A stretch of DNA of 33,981 nt from Acidimicrobiaceae bacterium (GCA_003160635.1 PMLV01000057.1:1-33981), one strand, 5' to 3'. Shown: positions 23,532-33,237, counted from the first letter of the stretch. Numbers and translations: made by a program. The notes: a model not told the origin generated them from the sequence alone.

Positions 23532-25001
23532 GTGACAATCGTCACGCTCGTCATGCTCGGGTGCATCGGAGCAGGAGTCCTCGTTGCGCTCGTCGCACTC
23601 TTCGCCCGATGGGAGCGAACACACAGACAGCACTTCGCTCCAATCGGCCTCCTGGCGTTGCTCGTCGTAGAGGCGGCGCTGTACGCAGATTTCAACAACC
23701 TGCCTCGCGGATTGTTCCACCCGGGGTCGGGCTCCACCCAGCTTCGGCTGCCGGAGATCTACATCACGCTTGCACTGCTGGGTAGGTTGGTTGCGCGCGG
23801 CAAACCGACCCGGATCGGCCTTTCGGCGGCGCTGTGGCTCGCCTTTGGGGTCTGGATGGTGGTTGGCGTGGTCGAAGGCCATCTGTACCACAACCCCTTC
23901 TCGCAAAACCTGTACGAAGCCAAGGCGATCGTGTACATCGTAGGAGGCTATGCCCTTGCTGCGGGCGTGCCAGTTCGCCGTTACCTCGACACTCGGGCCT
24001 TCTATTGGTTGCGGAACCTCTGCGTGGCCGCAGCGACACTGCTCGACCTCATGACCATGGCTCATGTCACGGTGTCCGTCCACATTCCACTGCTCCCGCT
24101 GCAGGGATTCGGTCCGGTCGGCGCGGACACCGCCGTACTTTATGTGGCCATTGGCATCATCTACTTTCTTCGTGAAATGGCGACCGGTCGAGTACGCGCG
24201 ACCAGTGTCGTTGCGCTCGTTCCGCTATTGGCGAGTGTCCTCCTGGCCCAACAGCGCGCCGTGCTCGTCAATGAGGGGGTGGCGATCGCAGTCCTGCTGA
24301 TCGTGCTCGGTTTCGTCGGATACGGCCGGGGGGTGGCCAAGCGCTTGAAGGTCCAAATGGGCCAAGTCGTCTTGACACTTCTGGCCGCGGTGGCGATCAC
24401 GTTGGCGATTCTGGTAACTCCTGCCGCGTTGTATCAAAGACCCGTACAAATACCGTTGGACAGTCAGATCCACCAGCTCTTCCATAGTCAGGGCAAGGCT
24501 GAATCGGCGCAGGACCGGATCGATATGGCGAGTTCCGCAGAAAGTCTCATTCCCGAGCATCCCATCATCGGATGGGGTCTGGGAGTGGAATTCCCGTTCT
24601 ACGAGGCCGGCGTGAGGAAGGTCCAATTGACTCCCTACGCCCACGATATCGTGCTCGATTTGTTGCTGCGCCTCGGGATCATCGGGCTCGTCTTGTACCT
24701 GGCCGCGTTGCTCCGGCTGCTGTTCGATGGACTTGGAGTCTGGCGTAAGCATCCTGATCCCGAGGTCGCCGCGTTCGCACTCGCCCTGGTTGCCATCCTG
24801 TGCGGACTGTTCGCCGACTCCCTGTTGGAACCTGTGATCGATGAATACCGACTCGCCACCCTGCTCGGTATCACCATGGGCTTCTTGCGCAGCGCGGTCA
24901 CGTCTCCACGTGGAGAGGTGATGACGGGTGCCGTCCGACAGAGGATTCAAAAGCGCTTGCCGAGCGCCCATTCTTCGAGCGAGCTTGCGGAGATGCAGTG
25001 A
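23532..25001 (+). CDS. Wzy / O-antigen-ligase-like polymerase
   Basis: The protein has 489 residues from the GTG at 23532. About ten to twelve hydrophobic segments are seen. A large soluble loop lies before the last third (PVQIPLDSQIHQLFHSQGKA and on), and the segment AESLIPEHPIIGWGLGVEF matches the P-x-x-G-x-G-x-G region shared by Wzy polymerases and WaaL ligases. Downstream YAHDIVLDLLLRLGIIGLVL is also characteristic. The role inferred is polymerising flipped repeat units on the outer face of the membrane. Its stop overlaps the next GTG by 4 bases (GTGA), so it is translationally coupled to the following glycosyltransferase. Confidence 0.85.
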   Translation: MTIVTLVMLGCIGAGVLVALVALFARWERTHRQHFAPIGLLALLVVEAALYADFNNLPRGLFHPGSGSTQLRLPEIYITLALLGRLVARGKPTRIGLSAALWLAFGVWMVVGVVEGHLYHNPFSQNLYEAKAIVYIVGGYALAAGVPVRRYLDTRAFYWLRNLCVAAATLLDLMTMAHVTVSVHIPLLPLQGFGPVGADTAVLYVAIGIIYFLREMATGRVRATSVVALVPLLASVLLAQQRAVLVNEGVAIAVLLIVLGFVGYGRGVAKRLKVQMGQVVLTLLAAVAITLAILVTPAALYQRPVQIPLDSQIHQLFHSQGKAESAQDRIDMASSAESLIPEHPIIGWGLGVEFPFYEAGVRKVQLTPYAHDIVLDLLLRLGIIGLVLYLAALLRLLFDGLGVWRKHPDPEVAAFALALVAILCGLFADSLLEPVIDEYRLATLLGITMGFLRSAVTSPRGEVMTGAVRQRIQKRLPSAHSSSELAEMQ

Positions 25002-26116
25002 AGATCGTTGCCTCGGTGCATTCGATGGCTCCAGTCGGAGGGACGGAGCTCAATGTCTTCCAGGTGACCCGAGGCTTGGCGGGGCGCGGCCATTCGATCG
25101 ATCTTATTGCCGCCCGCGGTGGTGCGTTGGCTGCTGAATACTCGACATTCTGTCGGAGCGTCACGCGATTGCCTGTGCTGGATTTCGCCCGCTCGACGGC
25201 GGTTCGGGATCTGGTTCGGATGGTGCCAGCGATAGCTCTCGCTGCGGCGAAAAGACCCGATGTGGTGTATCCGAACCGTTTTTCCGAGATAATTTGGGCA
25301 ACATCGGCAGGGCGTCTTTCGGGCGCCCCCGTCGTATGTCACCTCCATGAAATTCGCCATCGACGCCCCGGACGGTTTCCCAACGCACATGTCCGGAGGT
25401 TCATTGCCGTGTCGGAATCGCTCCGTCGAGAGTGGGTGGCGGTAGGGCTCGATCCGGACCGCATCGACGTCGTCCACAATGGCGTCTCGCTCGAGAGCTA
25501 CCCCTTTGGTGGAGCAGAAGAACGGGCAACAGCGCGCGCCCTTCTCGGGGTACCGGCCGACGGATTCGTTGCCCTCTACTACGGACGGTTGGACAGGGAG
25601 AAGGGCGTTGACGTGCTTCTCGATGCGTGGAATCGCCTGGGTATCGGAAGCGGCGAAGGGAGGCTCTTGCTGGTGGGCTCGCCCAGCATGCATCTCGCCG
25701 ATGGTGAAGGAGAACTTGCGCGCATGCGTGAGGAGGAGCCACCGGGGTGCATGTGGATTCCCGCCCGCGGAGATGTGGTCACGCCCCTGCATGCCGCCGA
25801 TGTCGTCGTGGTTCCCTCGGTCTGGGCCGAGCCCTTTGGCCGCGTGGTAATTGAGGCAATGGCGACAGGGCGACCTGCGTTGTCATCACGGGTGGGCGGT
25901 ATCCCCGAGATCCTCACCGGGAAGTTTGAGAGATTCCTCGTTGAGCCAGGCGACCCCGAGGCTCTGGCCGAAGGATTGCGCCAATTGATGGGTTGGCAGG
26001 AGCGGGAGCCTGATTTAGCGAGGGCGTGTCAAAGCTTCGTCCGTGACGAATTCTCGCTTGCGAGGACGGTCGAAGGTATCGAACGGGTTCTAATGACTAC
26101 TGCTGGGGGGCAGTGA
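24998..26116 (+). CDS. GT4-family glycosyltransferase
   Basis: The protein has 372 residues from the GTG at 24998. It shows MAPVGGTELNVFQVTRGLAG at the N-terminus (nucleotide-sugar GT-B opening), RFIAVSESLRREWV, DVVHNGVSLESYPF, LYYGRLDREKGVDVLLDAWN and WAEPFGRVVIEAMATGRPAL, the last being the GT4 E-x7-E region. Retaining glycosyl transfer to the lipid-linked EPS intermediate is inferred from family and context. Coupled to the Wzy-like gene by a 4-base overlap. Confidence 0.92.
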   Translation: MKIVASVHSMAPVGGTELNVFQVTRGLAGRGHSIDLIAARGGALAAEYSTFCRSVTRLPVLDFARSTAVRDLVRMVPAIALAAAKRPDVVYPNRFSEIIWATSAGRLSGAPVVCHLHEIRHRRPGRFPNAHVRRFIAVSESLRREWVAVGLDPDRIDVVHNGVSLESYPFGGAEERATARALLGVPADGFVALYYGRLDREKGVDVLLDAWNRLGIGSGEGRLLLVGSPSMHLADGEGELARMREEEPPGCMWIPARGDVVTPLHAADVVVVPSVWAEPFGRVVIEAMATGRPALSSRVGGIPEILTGKFERFLVEPGDPEALAEGLRQLMGWQEREPDLARACQSFVRDEFSLARTVEGIERVLMTTAGGQ

Positions 26117-26198
26117 TTCGGTAGGCTTTAGCCCGGGTCGCATTCGAAACCCCAGTTGAGACCGAACAGGCCCGACGAAATTACGAAAGAGCTCACAC

Positions 26199-27614
26199 GT
26201 GGACCTTAGACAGATACTTAGAACGATTAGGGCCAACCTGGTCGTGGCGGTGGTGGTCTTCGTGATCTGTCTGGGTGCCGGCGTCGGGGGTGCGGTCATC
26301 CCGGCGAAGGAATACAAGGCATCCGTAGTGCTGCTGGCCCTCCCTTCTAAGACGTCGAACGATCCGGCGAGCGATGTCACCTCGATCCAGGTGGTGATCC
26401 CGCAGCTCGTGGTGGAAGCGGAGAGTCCGGCGGTGGCGACCGCGGCTAAGAGATTGGTGCCGGCATCCTATCGGAACGCATCGGTAACCATCACGTCGAC
26501 TGGTGATCCCGGTTCGAACTCACTGTCAGTTTCTGCGTCCAGTGCCGACCCTCACGTGGCCAAGGCCTATGCCGACGCGGTCTCGGCGGCACTGATCCCG
26601 CTGACCAAGAAGCAGTTGGCCTCGGTGGTTCAGTTGGATCAATTGGGTTCGGCCCTATTGCCGACGAAGCCGAGCAATCCGAGAACGACTGTGCTGGTTG
26701 CTTCGTTTGTGTTCGCCGTCATAGCCGCTATCTTCGCTGCGCTGGCGGCGAGTGGGATCCGGAGGCGATTCCGTCAGGTGGACGAGGTGCGTGCCCGCGT
26801 CGGGATGCCCGTTCTGGCCGAAGTTCCACGGATCCGTACCGGGATCATGCCGGTCGACATCTTCTGGGGCAGGGATGCGCCCGAAGGCTTGGAAGCATTT
26901 CAGGAGCTTCGAAGCAGCCTCCTCTTGATGTTCCCGGGAACATCCCCGGTGTTTGCCGTTACGTCGTGCAGCGAGGGCGAGGGAAAGTCTTCAGTCGCGG
27001 CCAATCTGGCCTGGGCCCTTGCTTCTGAGAGTCTTCGGGTCATCGCCGTGGATTGCGATCTTCGAAAGCCGACCTTGAACCAGCTTCTGGGTGTTGAGAT
27101 CGAGCCTGGCGTGAGCGACCATGCTTCGGGGGGAGTGCAGAGTCTCATTGCCACGACACAGAACCCGTATTTGGAAGTGATTCCGGCAGGAATCCCTGAT
27201 CGGCACCCGGCTGACATCGTGTCGTCGAGGGTGCCTCAGCTTCTGGCTTCCCTTCGACATCAGGGGGCGGGGGTCGTCATGGATTGCCCCCCGCTGTCCG
27301 GAGCAGCCGAGACCATGACGCTGGCGGTCAGCTCTGACGCGGTGGTCGTCGTGGTGGACGCTCGCCGGTTCAATCCCGAGGAACTCCAACAGAGTGTGGC
27401 CCGTCTGGAGGCGTCAGGTGCCACCGTGGCCGGCGTTGTGCTCAATCGCGTGCGAAAGGGGACTCACACCCCGTACGGATACGGGTCCTACGGCGCGCGG
27501 CCACAGGTAAAAGGATCAAAGTCGGAAAACGGATCAAAGGCCAGGAACGAACCGGCGGTGGACAATGGTTCGAAGCCCGAGGAAACGTGGTCCAGCTCCA
27601 TGCGAAATCGGTAG
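26199..27614 (+). CDS. Wzz-BY-kinase fusion (chain-length regulator and tyrosine autokinase)
   Basis: The protein has 471 residues from the GTG at 26199. Membrane segments at about 13-35 and 170-188 flank an extracytoplasmic Wzz-type domain. The cytoplasmic kinase domain (about 230-420) has Walker A TSCSEGEGKSSVAANLA (Lys263), Walker A' VIAVDCDLRKPTLNQLL and Walker B GVVMDCPPLSG, as in CpsD/CapB/Wzc. Near the C-terminus is a small Tyr group, PYGYGSYG, followed by a Ser/Lys/Asn-rich tail; these Tyr are candidate autophosphorylation sites. The phosphatase encoded at 18220-18810 is the likely antagonist. The next gene's longest frame overlaps the end of this one. Confidence 0.92.
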   Translation: MDLRQILRTIRANLVVAVVVFVICLGAGVGGAVIPAKEYKASVVLLALPSKTSNDPASDVTSIQVVIPQLVVEAESPAVATAAKRLVPASYRNASVTITSTGDPGSNSLSVSASSADPHVAKAYADAVSAALIPLTKKQLASVVQLDQLGSALLPTKPSNPRTTVLVASFVFAVIAAIFAALAASGIRRRFRQVDEVRARVGMPVLAEVPRIRTGIMPVDIFWGRDAPEGLEAFQELRSSLLLMFPGTSPVFAVTSCSEGEGKSSVAANLAWALASESLRVIAVDCDLRKPTLNQLLGVEIEPGVSDHASGGVQSLIATTQNPYLEVIPAGIPDRHPADIVSSRVPQLLASLRHQGAGVVMDCPPLSGAAETMTLAVSSDAVVVVVDARRFNPEELQQSVARLEASGATVAGVVLNRVRKGTHTPYGYGSYGARPQVKGSKSENGSKARNEPAVDNGSKPEETWSSSMRNR

Positions 27615-30600
27615 TCCCTTGCCACCAAAGATCTGGGTGTGGCGTCGGTCGCGCCAGCCGGATGCTCCGAGGAAGGAGGCGAGCCTTCTTCGGAACGTAG
27701 GCACCAATTATCTCGTCACGGTCGTCCTGGTAGTGGCCGGTTTTGTCACGACCCCCCTCCTCACGCACCATCTTGGGATCGTCCGCTATGGAGTGTGGGC
27801 ACTGCTCGGTTCGTTGATCCCGTATCTCGAGCTCCTGGAGCTCGGGTTCGCGAATGCAACCGTATCCTTCGTCACCAGGCATCTCGAACTCGATGACGAT
27901 GAGAGAGTTCACGGGACACTCAATACCTCCTTTTTGATTCTCACGGTCCTCGGCGTCATCGCGTTCGTCGTTGTCGTGGTGGTGGCGATCTTCCTTCCCG
28001 ACCTCATCACTTCCATTCCGAAGAACCTGGTTGATCAGGCGCGTGTCCTCTTGCTCCTCCTGGCTTTCGACATGGCACTCTCCATTCCGATGGATACATT
28101 CGGCGGCGCGCTGTGCGCGCTGCAGCGCTATGACCTCCTCAATGTCAGCTTGATTGTGGTCATGGTGGCCCAAGCGTTTGGCTGGTGGATCGTTCTCTCT
28201 TTGCACGGGGGCCTGGTGGCGCTGGGTATCGTGACCGTTGCCATCAGCCTGGTCGGTCAGCTCGCCCGGATGCAGATGCTCCGGCATCTCTTGCCCCGAT
28301 TCAGATTGTCGCTGAGACAATTCGACCGCGGGTTGGTTCGTTCGTTCACCATCACCTCCGGCTGGTATTCGATGGTGCAGGCCTCGGATGCCATCCTCGG
28401 AGGGTCCGACGTTCTGATCGTCGGGGCCGCCGCCGGAGTGCGTGCTGCAGCGATCTATTCGGTGGCGCTACGGCTGGGCCAGCTTCCCGTCCGGATCGTC
28501 CAGCCTCGTGTCTACCTACTTTTCACTCAGGCAAATCAGTTGGCCGCCCGCGGTGACCGCCAGGGACTCGTAGACGCGACGCAGCGCATCACCCGATTTG
28601 TACTCGGCCTGGCTGTTCCTGCTGCGCTCGTCCTCGGGTTCCTTGCCAGCCCGACCATCCGCGCCTGGGTCGGCCCTGAGTATCACGAAGCGGCCGTGGT
28701 TATCGTCATCCTCTGCATTGCTGGTTGCATCCAGTCGTGGGCGCTGACTCTCCGAACGGCGGTGAATGGCTGGGGTATGCCGAAAGCCTCAGGCATCGTG
28801 TTCGGAATTGAGGCAGTGATCCATGTCGGGCTTGGGATAGTCCTTTCCCGGAGCCACGGCGCCATCGGCATGGCGATCGCGGCGCTTGTCGGTGTCGTCG
28901 TGATGGAGGGGACAATCATGCTGCCGGTGGCCTACCGGAAAATCGGAGCGTCGATGGCGTCTGCCGGAGGCAATGCGCTGCGCTCCCTCGCCCTGCCGGC
29001 ACTCTGCACGGCTGGGGCGGCCTGGGGTGTGGAGCGAGTGCTCCGGCGGTTCGTCGTTGCGAACCAAAAATTGGCCGGACTCTCCCTCGTCGGAGCTTCG
29101 GGACTCGGCTTACTGGTGATCTTCTATTTCGTCTTCTATTTCGTCGGTTTGCGTCCAGATGAGCGCGTTCGACTGGTGGCGTGGACGCGTTCCAAACTTC
29201 ACCGGCCGGTGCTTCTCACTGGTGAGTTACCCTCATACGGCAATGAGCACACCAATGTGACGTCCACCAACGGCGTGAGCGCGGGAGGCGACCCCCGTTC
29301 CGATCACCAGGAGCCGGAGTCGCCCCTGTTCGGCGACCTACAGACTGACTTTCCGATCCCGTCCATCGGTTTTGGGACCGAGAAGATCATTGCGACGCCA
29401 CACTGGTTCGGCCTCCCGAGTCGGCCCTTGTCCGGGTGGATCCATTCGCCCGCCGACAACACGGCGCGGGGCGCGGTCGTCATATGTCCGACCATGGGCC
29501 TCGAGGCCGCCTACTCCTATCGTGCGGTCCGCCATTTGGCCGAATTGCTCGCCGAAGCCGGGTTTGTCGCGTTGCGATTCGACTATGACGGCACGGGGGA
29601 TTCTGCAGGCACCGATCACGACCCCGACCGCGTGCAGGCATGGTTGGAAAGTGTTCGAACCGTGGTTGCGTACGCGCGCGACCTCAACGTCGGGCGCGTT
29701 TCAGTGGTGGGCTTGCGTCTCGGGGCCACCTTGGCTGCCGTCGAACTCTCGACAAGTGGTGCAGTCGATGATTTGGTGCTGTGGGACCCGTGTGCTTCGG
29801 GGAAGTCCTTTCTGCGGGAGCAAAAGGCGCTGTGGTCCATTCTGCGCAGCGAACGCCTCACCTGGGGCACCATCAAAGAGGGGGATCCATGGGGCCCCAG
29901 GAACGAGGAAGGTGCTCACGAAGAAGGGTCAGCGGAGATCCCCGGCTTGGTTCTCGGCGCCCAGACCGCGGCTGATCTCGCCTTGCTGACCATCGCGGAC
30001 AGTGAGGGTGCGTTAGCGGGCCGGCTACTCCTTCTCGCACGTGCAGACAGGAGGGTCGAGCGTCGCTTGTCCGAGCGTCTGGCGTTGCCCCACCGTGAAA
30101 CCGACCAGATCGCCGGCCAAGAGGAGCTCTTGTCCGTGAGCGCGACGACGCCGCAAGAAACACTTGACCGGATTGTGGCCTGGATATCCGATCAGGGTGG
30201 CCCCCGCGTACCGGTCACGGTGCCCTCGGTCGAGAGCGCGGTCATCGGGCGCACCGCCGGCGGACGTGACATCGTCGAGAGATCCATCAAGCTGGGCCGT
30301 GTGGGGCTCTTCGGCATCCTCACCGAGCCGGGGGGATGGTCAGGCAAGAGCGGTGCAACGGTCCTCTTTCTCAACGCCGGTGCCATCAACCATGTTGGTC
30401 CTGGTCGACTTTGGACCACATTGGCTCGCCACTGGGCGGGCATGGGGCTACGGTGCCTGCGCTTCGATCTCAGTGGCATCGGGGACAGCCCGACAAGGCC
30501 ATCTCAGGTGGACCAGAACTCCTTCCCGGTGTGGGGGCTGGCAGACGTCGCAGAGACACGCCTGGCGGTTTCGCCTGAAGATGCGACAAACGTTGTCCTG

Positions 30601-31164
30601 GTGGGTCTGTGCTCGGGCGCGTACTATTCGATCGAGTCAGCATTGGAGCAACCTGTCAAAGCACTCTTTGGGGTGAATCCGGTGCTCCATTTCTTTCGCG
30701 CCACTATGACAGAGAGCGGTAGTTACCGTGCCGATGACCAGCGCGGCGCTCGGGATCGCCGGTCCGGGTCCTCCGTCAGAGGCTGGGCGCGCGCGCTGAC
30801 GCGATTGGACATCGTACAAAAGATCGTACACGGGCTCCCTGAATCGACCTGGTGGATCTTTAACAGGGTCGCCGTCAAGGAGCCTCCCATCCGGACCTTC
30901 CGGGACCTTGTCGCCGAGGGTATCGACGTTCTGGTCGTAACGGGAACCGATGAGACGCGAGCCCTGTATCGCGGCGATCGTCGGGCCTTCCGTTCGCTGG
31001 TCTCTTCGGGTCGATTCCGGATGGAACAGGACCCAAACTTGGAACACTCCCTGCTCGAAAGTTCGGGACGCAACCTCGTGGCGAGAGTCCTGACCGAGCA
31101 GCTGGAGCGGCTGTACGAGGGGAACGAGCCAGCCGACATCTCACCGGAGCACTCCGCGAGCTGA
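27565..31164 (+). CDS. Wzx-like flippase fused to two alpha/beta-hydrolase-like domains
   Basis: The frame is 1199 residues from ATG 27565, which overlaps the previous gene by 50 bases; TTG 27619 or GTG 27637 are likely alternatives. Residues about 40-545 form a polytopic membrane protein of the Wzx/MATE-like type (LLRNVGTNYLVTVVLVVAGF, then LLTHHLGIVRYGVWAL). It should flip the lipid-linked repeat unit. A hydrophilic linker (about 546-602) leads to hydrolase-like domain 1 (603-860) and domain 2 (880-1190). Their oxyanion-strand regions look intact (CPTMGLEAAYSYR; FLNAGAINHVGPGRLW), but the nucleophile elbows read GLRLG (716-720) and GLCSG (1014-1018). Domain 2 keeps a candidate Asp (VTGTDETRALY) and His (LEHSLL). 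Similar hydrolase pairs occur singly in exosortase/PEP-CTERM EPS loci. The fusion to a flippase is unusual. Confidence 0.82.
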   Translation: MVRSPRKRGPAPCEIGSPLPPKIWVWRRSRQPDAPRKEASLLRNVGTNYLVTVVLVVAGFVTTPLLTHHLGIVRYGVWALLGSLIPYLELLELGFANATVSFVTRHLELDDDERVHGTLNTSFLILTVLGVIAFVVVVVVAIFLPDLITSIPKNLVDQARVLLLLLAFDMALSIPMDTFGGALCALQRYDLLNVSLIVVMVAQAFGWWIVLSLHGGLVALGIVTVAISLVGQLARMQMLRHLLPRFRLSLRQFDRGLVRSFTITSGWYSMVQASDAILGGSDVLIVGAAAGVRAAAIYSVALRLGQLPVRIVQPRVYLLFTQANQLAARGDRQGLVDATQRITRFVLGLAVPAALVLGFLASPTIRAWVGPEYHEAAVVIVILCIAGCIQSWALTLRTAVNGWGMPKASGIVFGIEAVIHVGLGIVLSRSHGAIGMAIAALVGVVVMEGTIMLPVAYRKIGASMASAGGNALRSLALPALCTAGAAWGVERVLRRFVVANQKLAGLSLVGASGLGLLVIFYFVFYFVGLRPDERVRLVAWTRSKLHRPVLLTGELPSYGNEHTNVTSTNGVSAGGDPRSDHQEPESPLFGDLQTDFPIPSIGFGTEKIIATPHWFGLPSRPLSGWIHSPADNTARGAVVICPTMGLEAAYSYRAVRHLAELLAEAGFVALRFDYDGTGDSAGTDHDPDRVQAWLESVRTVVAYARDLNVGRVSVVGLRLGATLAAVELSTSGAVDDLVLWDPCASGKSFLREQKALWSILRSERLTWGTIKEGDPWGPRNEEGAHEEGSAEIPGLVLGAQTAADLALLTIADSEGALAGRLLLLARADRRVERRLSERLALPHRETDQIAGQEELLSVSATTPQETLDRIVAWISDQGGPRVPVTVPSVESAVIGRTAGGRDIVERSIKLGRVGLFGILTEPGGWSGKSGATVLFLNAGAINHVGPGRLWTTLARHWAGMGLRCLRFDLSGIGDSPTRPSQVDQNSFPVWGLADVAETRLAVSPEDATNVVLVGLCSGAYYSIESALEQPVKALFGVNPVLHFFRATMTESGSYRADDQRGARDRRSGSSVRGWARALTRLDIVQKIVHGLPESTWWIFNRVAVKEPPIRTFRDLVAEGIDVLVVTGTDETRALYRGDRRAFRSLVSSGRFRMEQDPNLEHSLLESSGRNLVARVLTEQLERLYEGNEPADISPEHSAS

Positions 31165-31207
31165 CGTTGTTGTGGAAATGTTGTCCCGAATTGGTTCGGC
31201 GATTGCC

Positions 31208-31233
31208 TGGAGCCTGCAAGACTGAAGGCTCCA
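31208..31233 (+). terminator. Perfect 8-bp hairpin between flippase fusion and methyltransferase genes
   Basis: TGGAGCCT and AGGCTCCA pair exactly around a 10-nt loop, 44 nt after the flippase-hydrolase stop. There is no T-run, so it is more likely an attenuator or mRNA-processing stem than a full terminator; the operon appears to continue. Confidence 0.35.
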
Positions 31234-31279
31234 TCCTCGGCCGGAATCCGGAGAAATTCACGTATGTCTGAGATGAACC

Positions 31280-32194
31280 ATGGTCGATAGGTGGCGTCTC
31301 AAAGCCCACGTGCAACGGGTGCTCTCCAGCGTTCCCGGTGGCCATGAGATCTACTACAACCTGCAGCGTCACGTCACGCATAGCCTTCCCATTCCTGATG
31401 CGGAGTTACTGCAATCCGTGGACATGGCGTACCGGCACCTTGATGTGCTGAGGAGCCTGGGAAAGGAGCCAGTCACCACTGCCAAATTCTTTGAATTCGG
31501 AGGGGGCTGGGACTTGCACGTACCCATCATCTTCTGTGGTTCTGGCGCCATGGATCAGACAGTGGTCGATCTTTCCCGCCTGGTCCGTGTCGACCTCGTC
31601 CAGGATTGTCTCGAGCGCCTGGGTGGTCTGTTGAAGGGAGACGCAGCGAACGCGCTCGCAGGCCTCCGGGACGCCCTCCGGGGTGACACAGAATTGTCAT
31701 CGATCACGAAGCGTCTGGGCATCACGTACGTTGCCCCGGCGGATGCCCGGAACACCGATCTGCCGACAGGCTCGATCGACTACATCACGTCAACATCGAC
31801 CTTGGAGCACATTCCCCCGGTTGACATCTCACTGATATTGCAAGAATGCCAACGGATTCTGCGAGTTGGCGGAATTGCCAGCATGATTGTCGACTACAGC
31901 GATCACTATTCACACTTCGACAAGTCGATCGGACCCTACAACTTTCTGCAATTCTCAGATCGTGAATGGAAGCGCTACAACCCCTCGTTCCACTACCAAA
32001 ACCGCCTGCGCCACCCGGAACTGGTCGGGCTCATGGAAGCATCCGGATTCGATATCGTCGAAATCAGGGCATTCCCACCGTCCGAGGAGGACGTGCAGGA
32101 TATTCGTGACTTCCCCCTGGCGGCACCATTCCGAGGAATCCCACCCGAGGAGCTCGCCATCCGGACGGCGCAGATCATTTTGCGCAGAGTATGA
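31280..32194 (+). CDS. Class I SAM-dependent methyltransferase-like protein
   Basis: The protein has 304 residues from the ATG at 31280. The SAM-binding loop reads AKFFEFGGGWDLHVPIIF (about 68-86), an acidic residue follows in VVDLSRLVRVD, and the segment ARNTDLPTGSIDYITSTSTL then EHIPP is the methyltransferase-11 type motif IV. LRVGGIASMIVDYSDHYSHF follows. It probably methylates a sugar or another group of the EPS unit. It overlaps the following GT2 gene by 4 bases (ATGA), so the two are coupled. The substrate is unknown. Confidence 0.75.
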   Translation: MVDRWRLKAHVQRVLSSVPGGHEIYYNLQRHVTHSLPIPDAELLQSVDMAYRHLDVLRSLGKEPVTTAKFFEFGGGWDLHVPIIFCGSGAMDQTVVDLSRLVRVDLVQDCLERLGGLLKGDAANALAGLRDALRGDTELSSITKRLGITYVAPADARNTDLPTGSIDYITSTSTLEHIPPVDISLILQECQRILRVGGIASMIVDYSDHYSHFDKSIGPYNFLQFSDREWKRYNPSFHYQNRLRHPELVGLMEASGFDIVEIRAFPPSEEDVQDIRDFPLAAPFRGIPPEELAIRTAQIILRRV

Positions 32195-33237
32195 ACGTGC
32201 CGGATCAGCTTCGCCCGTGCGTCACCGTGGTCATTCCGGTGCGGAATGAAGAGAGTTCGATTGCGGAATGTCTGCGTGGAATGCAACGGCAGACGTTCAA
32301 GGACATGGAGATTCTGATCGTTGACGGTATGTCGAGTGACGGCACGGTCTCAATCGTCGAGTCTCTCGCCCTCGATGACCCTCGTATCCGCATCATCCAG
32401 AACGAGCGGCGAGTTATCCCGGCTGCCTTGAACCTTGGTCTCGCCGAGGCAAAGGGGGAGTTTCTCGTCCGATTCGATGCCCATTCCGTGGCACCCCCCG
32501 ACTACGTGGAGCGCATTGTTCATCACTTGCGGGGCGGAGAGTATGCGGGCGTTGGTGGCACGAAAATGGCCGTCGGGGGCTCCAGCATCATGAGTCGAGT
32601 CATTGCCGCCGCGCTGTCGTCTCGATTCGGAGTCGGCGGGAGCAGTTACCACTACGCCCAGGAAGCGGCGTGCGTTGACCATATTCCGTTCGGTGCGTAC
32701 GGAGTCGATCTGCTCCGGAAGATGGACGGATGGAATGCGGATCTTCTGGCAAATGAAGATTTCGAATTGGACTATCGCATCGGTGAATCGGGAGGGCTGC
32801 TACTCCTCGACCCAACCGTCCGAATCAGTTGGAAGACATCGCAACGACTTCGTGATTTCAGCTATCAGTATCAGAGATACGGGCGCGGCAAGGCTGCCGT
32901 GGCGCGTCTGCATCCTCGTTCGTTGAAACTTCGTCACTTGCTTCCCGTAGCCATGTTCGTGACGTTAGGAGCCAGCATCGTCGTCGCTGTTGTTGCCGAA
33001 AATGCGTGGTTTCTACTGCTCGATGTTCCGTATCTGATGTTTCTTCTTGGTTCGTTCTCGGATGGTCCATTTCGCGCATCATGCGGGCGTTCCCCGTGGT
33101 TGGGTCCGGTTGTGCTCTCTACGATGCATATGAGTTGGGCCTGGGGGTTTTTGTGTGGGATTTGGCGGAAGCCCTCCCGGAGTGCGGCGCGTGACACGTA
33201 CAAGTGGCGCGACCTGTCGCAACGTATCGCGCAGTGA
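32191..33237 (+). CDS. GT2-family glycosyltransferase (ExoA-like)
   Basis: The protein has 348 residues from the ATG at 32191. The GT-A fold signature is clear: VTVVIPVRNEESSIAECLRG, ILIVDGMSSDGTVSIVESLA, a DFDAHS-type divalent-cation motif written RFDAHSVAPPDYV, and ANEDFELDYRIGESGG. Two hydrophobic segments near the C-terminus (LLPVAMFVTLGASIVVAVVA and a following one) anchor it to the membrane, as in succinoglycan ExoA-type enzymes. It is inverting by family. It is the last gene of the operon; 400 bases of non-coding DNA follow. Confidence 0.92.
   Translation: MNVPDQLRPCVTVVIPVRNEESSIAECLRGMQRQTFKDMEILIVDGMSSDGTVSIVESLALDDPRIRIIQNERRVIPAALNLGLAEAKGEFLVRFDAHSVAPPDYVERIVHHLRGGEYAGVGGTKMAVGGSSIMSRVIAAALSSRFGVGGSSYHYAQEAACVDHIPFGAYGVDLLRKMDGWNADLLANEDFELDYRIGESGGLLLLDPTVRISWKTSQRLRDFSYQYQRYGRGKAAVARLHPRSLKLRHLLPVAMFVTLGASIVVAVVAENAWFLLLDVPYLMFLLGSFSDGPFRASCGRSPWLGPVVLSTMHMSWAWGFLCGIWRKPSRSAARDTYKWRDLSQRIAQ

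Noticed and set aside
27442-28320. 292-codon minus-strand frame
   Set aside because: Antisense to the end of the BY-kinase and the start of the flippase; composition (His/Asp/Glu/Gln-rich) is that of a mirror frame.
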